This document shows positions 1-5,106 of a stretch of 5,106 nt of DNA, in pieces. Under the pieces are notes generated by a model, which saw only the letters and a list, made by a program, of their open reading frames with translations, did not search any database and was not told where the DNA came from. Every line of letters starts with the position of its first letter. Position 1 is the first letter of the stretch. Position numbers and translations under genes: made by a program. Source of the DNA: an uncultured Flammeovirgaceae bacterium (GTDB lineage Bacteria; Bacteroidota; Bacteroidia; Cytophagales; Cyclobacteriaceae); NCBI GenBank assembly GCA_946886805.1, contig CAMPJM010000342.1, forward strand, positions 1 to 5,106, given 5' to 3'.

Positions 1-66
1 TGGGCAGAAGAAAACAAACAAGAAGAAAATGTGGATGAGGATGATGTACACACTCCGGGTGAATAA
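1..66 (+). CDS. C-terminal end of an unidentified protein with an acidic tail (5' partial)
   Basis: Frame 1 is open from the first base and ends at TAA (64-66), giving 21 residues: WAEENKQEENVDEDDVHTPGE. The tail is strongly acidic and hydrophilic, with nine Glu/Asp among 21 residues, and looks like a disordered C-terminus. The stop lies only 8 bases before the ATG of the glycosyltransferase gene on the same strand, so the two are probably co-transcribed. The fragment is too short to assign a family. Genes beside TIGR04283 glycosyltransferases are often other members of the arsenosugar/rSAM-associated cluster, but nothing in these residues shows that this is one of them. Confidence 0.6.
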   Translation, partial: WAEENKQEENVDEDDVHTPGE

Positions 67-74
67 AAAAACAG

Positions 75-749
75 ATGGTTTCAATAATTATTCCTACCCT
101 TAACGAAGAGGCTTATATTGATAAAACGCTGGCGAATATCACAGCTCAAAATGGGGAATTTGAAGCTATAGTGGTAGACGGGGGAAGTACTGACAACACA
201 GTAAAAACTATTAAAATGTTCACAGGTGTCCGATTAATCTCATCTCAAAAAGGAAGAGCTATACAAATGAATTCGGGGGCAAATATCGCACTTGGAGATG
301 TATTATTATTCCTGCATGCTGATACAACTCTACCACCAAATGCGATCTTCGCTATTGAAGAAAAAATGGCTAATTCTGATATTGCTGGCGGATGCTTTTT
401 TTTAAAGTTTGATAGCAATAACCTACTTCTTCGAATTTATTCAGCTTTCAGCAAAATCAATCATTCCTTGTTTACCTACGGAGATCACGGATTTTTCGTA
501 AAAAAGACAATTTTTGAAAAGATTGGTGGCTATGCTGATATGCCCATCATGGAGGATGTAGAAATTTTGCCCAAGATAAAAAGAAGCGGAAGATTCATCA
601 AGCTGAGCCAACCTGTCACCACTTCGGCAAGGAGGTTTATTACAACTGGAATAGTAAAGCAACAGCTCCTCAATATTGCATTGGTGGTTTTGTACAAAAT
701 TGGGGTTTCTCCAGAAAAAATAAAGAAATATTATTCTGTTAGTGATTAG
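75..749 (+). CDS. Family 2 glycosyltransferase, TIGR04283 type (arsenosugar biosynthesis / rSAM-selenodomain-associated)
   Basis: This is a complete 224-residue protein, the usual size for this compact GT-A fold family. It starts with the family 2 opening VSIIIPTLNEE (2-12), followed by VVDGGSTDNT (33-42), which forms the nucleotide-sugar pocket. KGRAIQMNSGA (59-69) and FLHADT (79-84, the DxD-like metal site) are hallmarks of the TIGR04283 subgroup. The acceptor-side motifs are GDHGFFV (136-142) and GGYADMPIMEDVE (151-163), and SARR lies at 184-187. A hydrophobic C-terminal stretch (about 198-209) could associate with the membrane; there is no signal peptide, so the enzyme is cytoplasmic. The family is known to transfer sugars in clusters with the radical SAM protein ArsS; the actual donor and acceptor here are unknown. 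The ATG at 75 is chosen because the family motif starts at residue 2. It has no clear Shine-Dalgarno sequence, only an A-rich run, as is normal in Bacteroidota. It probably forms an operon with the gene ending at 66. Confidence 0.9.
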   Translation: MVSIIIPTLNEEAYIDKTLANITAQNGEFEAIVVDGGSTDNTVKTIKMFTGVRLISSQKGRAIQMNSGANIALGDVLLFLHADTTLPPNAIFAIEEKMANSDIAGGCFFLKFDSNNLLLRIYSAFSKINHSLFTYGDHGFFVKKTIFEKIGGYADMPIMEDVEILPKIKRSGRFIKLSQPVTTSARRFITTGIVKQQLLNIALVVLYKIGVSPEKIKKYYSVSD

Positions 750-798
750 TTATTAGCGGTTAGGAGTTAGCTATTAGTGGTTAGTGGTTAGCTATTAG
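738..798. repeat. Degenerate TTAG / TTAGCTATTAG repeat array
   Basis: The stretch is built almost entirely of TTAG words joined by short linkers. The 12-mer GTTAGCTATTAG occurs exactly at 766-777 and 787-798, a 21-base period, and looser copies (GTGATTAG, GTTATTAG, GGTTAG) precede it. The array overlaps the last codons and the TAG stop of the glycosyltransferase gene (747-749) and fills most of the spacer before the convergent chitinase remnant. Low-complexity arrays of this type occur between genes in Bacteroidota. No stem-loop followed by a T-run is obvious, so it is not called a terminator. Confidence 0.6.
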
Positions 799-831
799 CA
801 TGTCGCTTCAGAGTCTGTTTTTACTTTCTAA

Positions 832-1614
832 TTATTGTTTACCTTGATTTTTTACGCTGTCAATAACATCTATCAAACCGTTTTCTGCTTTGTCGCCGGA
901 AAGCTGCCAAAACATAATGCCCCCAAGATCATTTTCAATTGCATAGTTGGTTTTTTGGGCAATGGAGAGAGAATCATCATAAGTTGCAAATAAGCCCTTT
1001 TGAGCATTATAACTAATTGTTGCTTTAGCCATCGAGTCCCAGTATGTTGTAAATCCAGAATTCGTATCCATAAAAGCATCTAAATCTTTATATGGTACCG
1101 CCTCTTTAAACCTTCCCGTCTGATAAAGGCCGTTCGAAGTGCTATCAACCGCTTCCCAGACCCTGGCATAAAAAGCTGATCCAATGACAATCTTTTCACT
1201 AGGAACACCCAAATTATTTAGAAATTGAATGGCATTATTGGCTGATAGCAACTGTTCCGTAGTAGAGTAGAGCGGGGTATGATGTCCTGTCAAAGGGCTG
1301 CCACCATTAACCATGTCATAAGTCATTAGATTCACTTTATCCAGCAAGGGCATTACCTTCTCCCACTCAATAGATTTCTCCAAAAACGCATCAAAAGCAC
1401 CAGCAGCAAAGGAAATATAATAGTCATCACCTAAAGTTTCCCGTAGTTCTTCAACCAAAGCGGTGAAGTTCTCGCGATCTGCAGGTTTATAAGGATGCCC
1501 AGGATGACCTGCCACTACAGGGTATTCCCAATCGAGGTCAATACCATCGGAATTATGCCGTTCCAAGGCAACTTTAACGGATTTTGAAATTAAATTAAAT
1601 ATCGGATGGCTAAT
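832..1614 (-). pseudogene. Truncated glycoside hydrolase family 18 (chitinase-like), N-terminal part missing
   Basis: The frame encodes the back two thirds of a GH18 barrel. Counting from the TTG at 1566, the catalytic signature DGIDLDWE (DxxDxDxE, residues 7-14, E14 the proton donor) is followed by P and the family-like ENFTALVEELRE. Then come MTYDM (81-85, the substrate-contact Met-Tyr-Asp) and the closing strand GGIMFWQLSGD (215-225) with the conserved Trp220. The C-terminus looks natural (TAA at 832-834). What is missing is the secretion signal and the first barrel strands, including the SxGG region, about 100-150 residues in a normal enzyme. Upstream of the TTG the frame still looks like GH18 (KSVKVALERHN) to about 1587. 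It then turns into unrelated AT-rich sequence and meets an in-frame stop at 1615-1617, with no ATG. The intact ancestor would have been a secreted enzyme cutting chitin or related beta-1,4-GlcNAc polymers; this remnant cannot fold as a complete barrel. The TTG at 1566 is an artefact start in the middle of a helix. Confidence 0.82.
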
Positions 1615-1724
1615 TTAATAGTTTTAGTAAATTGGGTGGAGGTATTAATATTAATTTTAAATGGTATGTGTTTACATCATTCTGTTTTTAGAAAACAATT
1701 TACTTTTTGTTTTTGAACATTGGC

Positions 1725-4379
1725 TTAATTGATTAGTTGTCCCACTTTGTTTACTACTTTATATTCCAAGTCTGCAAATTCATTGAAATGAGCTTCACCA
1801 CATTTGATTTTCATTTGCTCATCTCCACTCAGTTTTGACAAGTCAACCTGTGGCGTTCCTGTGTCTTTGGTTTCAGCTACAAAATAAATTTTCTGATCGT
1901 CTTCAAATACCAACGCCCAATCAGGATTATAATTTCCTATCGGTGTCGGGATTTTAAACCAATTAGGCAGCTTAAAATAGAATTTGATCTGGTCGCTGGT
2001 TTCACAGTCTTTTGCAAATTTGCTTTCTACTCCTGAGTCTAAAGGCACGAATTCTTCATAAATGGTTTTGGAAGGGTGGGCAACTTTAAATGAAAAGTCA
2101 TTCAGATACACTTCCAATTCCTGGGCTTCAAACAAGGCCATTTCATATTCAGCACCACCTATTTTTTGATATTTGATTCCGTCAATCATCAAATCGTAAA
2201 GTGTCCGTTTTATCGCTTGAGTAGCCAGATCTAAAAACAACTGCGGGTTAATCAGAATATCCCCAATTCTGTCTGACTTGCTCAATATTTCTTCAATGGT
2301 GGAACGGGTCAATTCTGTTTTGCCTTGAATGTAGCCCAAAACATCAGGAATTTTCCAAGAGTAGCCACCATAAGATTCTACTTTGTCCCCTGCGTACATT
2401 GTGTCAACTCCTTCATCCGTCATACTGATTTGTACTTTAGTGGAACGAACGGAAGGGGCTTTGATTTCAGGTAAATCTTTTATGGCTTTAGCGGCAAAGG
2501 TGATTAACTCGTCTGTTTTGTAATCTACCCGATATGTAGTTTTCTTTTTCAGCTTTTCCCATATCTCTAAGAATTTTGGGTCGGCTTCAAAACCTTTGCG
2601 GTATTTTATCGCAGTGCGATCTCTATGGTTTTTGATTCTGCCTGTAAATGCTACACCGCAGTCGTCCTCAATTTCCTTTTGTAGGGCTTTGGCAAAATCA
2701 TCATACGCTTCATTGGCAACAACCGTCAAACGGTTTATATTTTGGTCATAGGTTCGTTTTCCTGTTTGGTCAACCGCCAAACGTAAACCTCTGCCAATTT
2801 CCTGGCGTTTTTTTATGTCTGACTTGGTTTCGTTTAAGGTGCAAATCTGAAATACGTTCGGATTGTCCCAACCTTCACGCAAGGCAGAATGTGAAAAAAT
2901 GAAACGAAGAGAATTGTCTAATCCCAACAATTTTTCCTTGTCTTTCATTATCAAACTGTAAGTGTCATCATCTGCTTTGGTTTCGCCCGAAGTATCTTTG
3001 AAAACACCTTTTTTGTCTTGTGAAAAATAGCCGTTGTGGGTTTCGCCAACGGAAAATTTATTTAATTCACTAAAAGCTGGTTTTGAAATGTATTCCTGGT
3101 AAATTTCTTCAAACCATTCAGCAAATTTTCCTTTTACGGCATTTCCCGCTGCATCATAACTGCGATAGTTCGCGACCTTGTCAACGAAGAACAATGACAA
3201 AACTTTTATTCCCAATTTGTTTAGCCGTTTTTCTTTCCTTAAATGTTCTTCAATGGTTTTACGGATTTGAAACTTCATTACTTCATCCGTTAATCCCCCC
3301 TGACTGTCCCCTTTGTATAGTAAGTTTCCGTTTGAAATAGATATGCACTGGTTTATGGCATCAATTTCTTCAATGATATAACCGTCTGCGTAAATTTCCC
3401 TTTCATTGGAAAGCTTATACAAATCATCACCCACTTTTACTGTAAGCGTTTTCTTTTTTACACCTCCGTTTTCATTGCTGTTTATAGAAACTTTCGCAGT
3501 TACTTTGGTTTTCGTAGCCGTTATAGATTCTACCGAAACAAAAGCATCATTGTAGGCATTTTCTTCAATTATAGAATCAACTTCAATTTGTTTTACAAGA
3601 CCTAAATCATAAGCTTTTACTGGATTTAGACTGTAAGTCAGGTTGTATTGTTTTCTATGCGTTGCCGAATAGCGAAGCGTACAAAGCGCTTTCAAGTTAT
3701 CAATGGCCGCAATACGCTTTTCGGTTTCCATATTTTGTGGCTCGTCCACAATCACGATGGGATGGGTTGCCTGAATAAACTCAACCGGCTTTTGTCCGTT
3801 CAGCTTGTCGTTGGGTTTATTGATGATGTTTTCGTCTTTGGCAAATGAATCAATGTTGATTACCAGTACTTCAATGTTGTTATTAGTTGCAAAACCTCTC
3901 AAAGTGGAAACTTTGGCACTGTCATAAACTTGAAAGTTAACCGGTACATTGTCATAAAGTGTCTGAAAATGCTCGTGTGTAATTTCCAGGTTTTTCAAAA
4001 CGCCCTCACGAATAGCCACCGAAGGCACCACAATCACAAACTTTTTGAAACCGTAAAGTTTATTCAGTTCATAAATGGTGCGAAGGTAAACATAGGTTTT
4101 ACCCGTTCCCGTTTCCATTTCTATTGAAAAGTGCATACCGTCCAAATGGTCTGAAACAGTAATTTCATTATTGGATTGTATGTCTTGCAAATTGGCAAGT
4201 ATTTGTTCTTCTGATAAAATCAGGTTGTTGCTAAGGCCATTTATAAGGTTTAAAATGCCTTCTTCCTTTAGTTTAAATTCCAAAATGGAATCTTCCAAAG
4301 GTTGTCCTTCAAACAGATCCGTAATAGATTTTATGGCTTCTTGCTGGTAACCCAGGTTTGATTCGAAGGTTAATTTCAT
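1725..4379 (-). CDS. res: Type III restriction endonuclease subunit Res (DEAD/DEAH-family helicase-nuclease)
   Basis: This 884-residue protein has the architecture of type III Res, the ATP-dependent translocating and cutting subunit that works with a Mod methyltransferase. Its N-terminus, MKLTFESNLGYQQEAIKSI, matches the family start (Q-motif region), which supports the ATG at 4377-4379. The first RecA lobe carries Walker A METGTGKT (88-95), motif Ia VIVVPSVAIREG (115-126), the Walker B/DExx box VDEPQ (211-215) and motif III RYSATHR (236-242). A strand-rich, Lys/Thr-rich segment (about 265-360) separates the lobes. The second lobe has SALREGWDNPNVFQI (498-512) and motif VI QEIGRGLRL (526-534). 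The C-terminal nuclease has NPDWAL (818-823) and VAETK (834-838), giving a PD...ExK site with D820, E836 and K838. No frameshift or key-residue loss is seen, so it looks functional. It lies 84 bases downstream of a DUF1016-type nuclease gene on the same strand; no Mod gene is present in the window. A stand-alone helicase-nuclease defence protein is a less likely reading. There is no clear Shine-Dalgarno sequence. Confidence 0.93.
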   Translation of the reverse strand: MKLTFESNLGYQQEAIKSITDLFEGQPLEDSILEFKLKEEGILNLINGLSNNLILSEEQILANLQDIQSNNEITVSDHLDGMHFSIEMETGTGKTYVYLRTIYELNKLYGFKKFVIVVPSVAIREGVLKNLEITHEHFQTLYDNVPVNFQVYDSAKVSTLRGFATNNNIEVLVINIDSFAKDENIINKPNDKLNGQKPVEFIQATHPIVIVDEPQNMETEKRIAAIDNLKALCTLRYSATHRKQYNLTYSLNPVKAYDLGLVKQIEVDSIIEENAYNDAFVSVESITATKTKVTAKVSINSNENGGVKKKTLTVKVGDDLYKLSNEREIYADGYIIEEIDAINQCISISNGNLLYKGDSQGGLTDEVMKFQIRKTIEEHLRKEKRLNKLGIKVLSLFFVDKVANYRSYDAAGNAVKGKFAEWFEEIYQEYISKPAFSELNKFSVGETHNGYFSQDKKGVFKDTSGETKADDDTYSLIMKDKEKLLGLDNSLRFIFSHSALREGWDNPNVFQICTLNETKSDIKKRQEIGRGLRLAVDQTGKRTYDQNINRLTVVANEAYDDFAKALQKEIEDDCGVAFTGRIKNHRDRTAIKYRKGFEADPKFLEIWEKLKKKTTYRVDYKTDELITFAAKAIKDLPEIKAPSVRSTKVQISMTDEGVDTMYAGDKVESYGGYSWKIPDVLGYIQGKTELTRSTIEEILSKSDRIGDILINPQLFLDLATQAIKRTLYDLMIDGIKYQKIGGAEYEMALFEAQELEVYLNDFSFKVAHPSKTIYEEFVPLDSGVESKFAKDCETSDQIKFYFKLPNWFKIPTPIGNYNPDWALVFEDDQKIYFVAETKDTGTPQVDLSKLSGDEQMKIKCGEAHFNEFADLEYKVVNKVGQLIN

Positions 4380-4463
4380 TTGTCAGAATTAGGATTTGTT
4401 GGATTTGATGATTTTAGGATGCTCTTTTATTAACCTCATTTTATTTATGATTATACTCAACCA
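4380..4463. other. AT-rich spacer between the DUF1016 gene and res
   Basis: This 84-base gap separates two genes that point the same way. Read on the minus strand, it contains a 16-codon open frame with an ATG start (4439 down to 4389) encoding MRLIKEHPKIIKSNKS. It also holds a small direct repeat, seen on the plus strand as GGATTTG at 4392-4398 and 4401-4407. No hairpin terminator is visible, which leaves co-transcription open. The Lys/Ile/Asn-rich short frame resembles degenerate intergenic repeat sequence of Bacteroidota more than a real gene, and its lack of a ribosome binding site adds nothing either way. It may simply be a spacer or a dispersed repeat. Confidence 0.35.
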
Positions 4464-5106
4464 TCAATCCTCAATTTTTTTAAATTCTCTTTCTATTTCC
4501 TCGATGGTTGGTAAACTGCTTTTTAGATTTTCCGGTAAATTTTCAACCAATTTAATTTCACTAACCCCTATGGGCTTATTCAAATCTCTAAGCGCAAATT
4601 CTACTTCAAGATTATTTTTGTCTTTGCAAAGTAAAATGCCTATGGTCGGATTATCGGCTTCATCTTTTATCAAACTATCTACAGCCGATAAATAAAAGTT
4701 GAGTTTCCCTGCAAATTCGGGTATGAATTTAGTGTTTTTAAGTTCAATGACAATATAGCATTTCAGTTTGGTATGATAGAAAAGCAAGTCTATATAATAG
4801 TCACTTTCAGCTACTTTGAGCAGGTATTGATTGCCTATGTAAGCAAATCCCTTTCCTAATTCCAACAAAAATTTACTAATGTGTTGCATTAATTGATTTT
4901 CTACGTCTTTTTCCCTGTACTTTTCAGATAATGACAAAAAGTCAAAAATATAAGGATCTTTCGGCGTTTGATCGGCCAGATCGGACAGTGGTTTTGGCAG
5001 GGTGTCTTTAAAATTTGTAATGGCTTTTCCTTGACGCTCATATAACTTTGACTTTATTTGAAGATCTAAAACATCTCTGCTCCAGTTGTTCTCAATGGTT
5101 TTTTTT
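4464..5106 (-). CDS. DUF1016/YhcG-like PDDEXK nuclease domain protein (5' end beyond window)
   Basis: The frame is open from the window edge to TGA at 4464-4466, giving 213 residues of a protein normally about 340 long. The N-terminal third is therefore outside. The first visible residues (ENNWSRDVLDLQIKSKLYER, then QGKAITNFKDTLPKP and KDPYIFDFL, about 5-57) match the junction between the N-terminal DUF1016_N helical domain and the C-terminal DUF1016 nuclease domain. After LSEKYREKDVENQLMQHI comes the nuclease core: GFAYIGNQY, then SDYYIDLLFYH with the catalytic Asp and CYIVIELKNTKF with the E-x-K pair. It is therefore a PD-(D/E)xK-type enzyme acting on DNA. Internal TTG 4937 is not the start, because family sequence continues upstream of it without a break. 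Such proteins are often found in or beside restriction-modification and other defence loci; their biochemical role is poorly defined. Here it precedes type III res by 84 bases on the same strand, which suggests a shared cassette. Confidence 0.9.
   Translation of the reverse strand, partial: KKTIENNWSRDVLDLQIKSKLYERQGKAITNFKDTLPKPLSDLADQTPKDPYIFDFLSLSEKYREKDVENQLMQHISKFLLELGKGFAYIGNQYLLKVAESDYYIDLLFYHTKLKCYIVIELKNTKFIPEFAGKLNFYLSAVDSLIKDEADNPTIGILLCKDKNNLEVEFALRDLNKPIGVSEIKLVENLPENLKSSLPTIEEIEREFKKIED

Noticed and set aside
441..662. Minus-strand 73-codon open frame inside the glycosyltransferase gene
   Set aside because: It lies antisense to a well-supported family 2 glycosyltransferase and has no recognisable motifs.
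873..1079. 68-codon minus-strand frame within the chitinase remnant
   Set aside because: It is an out-of-frame shadow of the GH18 reading frame, which shows the family motifs.
1644..1655. Palindrome ATTAATATTAAT as an operator
   Set aside because: It is made only of A and T in an AT-rich spacer, and chance explains it easily.
1683..1697. Inverted repeat TGTTTT-TAG-AAAACA downstream of res as a terminator
   Set aside because: The stem is six base pairs with a single G-C pair, and on the res strand it is not followed by a T-run, so it is too weak to call.
2648..4127. Four plus-strand frames of 65-85 codons antisense to res
   Set aside because: They are shadows of the res frame, with odd composition and no start signals; res motifs run continuously across all of them.
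4450..4455. TATAAT on the minus strand upstream of res as a promoter
   Set aside because: Bacteroidota primary promoters normally use TAnnTTTG with an upstream TTG box, and no proper upstream box is seen. A TATAAT is expected by chance in such AT-rich sequence.
4396..4695. Plus-strand 99-codon frame opposite the DUF1016 gene and spacer
   Set aside because: It is a low-complexity Ser/Leu-rich antisense shadow of the DUF1016 frame.
4935..4937. TTG as the start of the DUF1016 gene
   Set aside because: The frame continues upstream to the window edge with residues typical of the family, so the real start is outside the window.

Overview
The window reads as chromosomal DNA from an AT-rich member of the Bacteroidota, probably a Cytophagales- or Flavobacteriia-like organism. 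This is inferred from four things: AT-rich coding sequence, start codons preceded by A-rich stretches instead of Shine-Dalgarno sequences, AT-rich TTAG-type intergenic repeats, and the character of the proteins. No rRNA, tRNA, CRISPR array, transposase or integrase is visible.

Left part (1-749, plus strand): the last 21 codons of an unidentified acidic-tailed protein are followed after 8 bases by a complete family 2 glycosyltransferase. It is of the TIGR04283 type, which is known from arsenosugar biosynthesis and rSAM/selenodomain-associated clusters. The two genes look co-transcribed. A degenerate array of TTAG-containing repeats begins inside the end of the glycosyltransferase gene and fills most of the short convergent spacer (to about 798).

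Middle (832-1614, minus strand): the C-terminal two thirds of a glycoside hydrolase family 18 (chitinase-like) domain. The catalytic DxxDxDxE motif is kept, but the signal peptide and first barrel strands are gone. The frame has no plausible start and is closed by an in-frame stop at 1615-1617, so this is a truncated pseudogene.

Right part (1725-5106, minus strand): a defence-type cassette read right to left. It holds a DUF1016/YhcG-like PDDEXK nuclease gene whose 5' end runs off the window, an 84-base spacer, and a full-length type III restriction endonuclease subunit (Res) with intact helicase motifs and a C-terminal PD...ExK nuclease motif. The partner methyltransferase (Mod) is not in the window; the expected place is beyond 5106.

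The chitinase remnant ends about 110 bases from the res stop codon. The simplest story is that acquisition or rearrangement of this restriction cassette broke the chitinase gene. The window shows no wholly new system. The points most worth checking are the chitinase/restriction junction and the pairing of a second nuclease with a type III Res.
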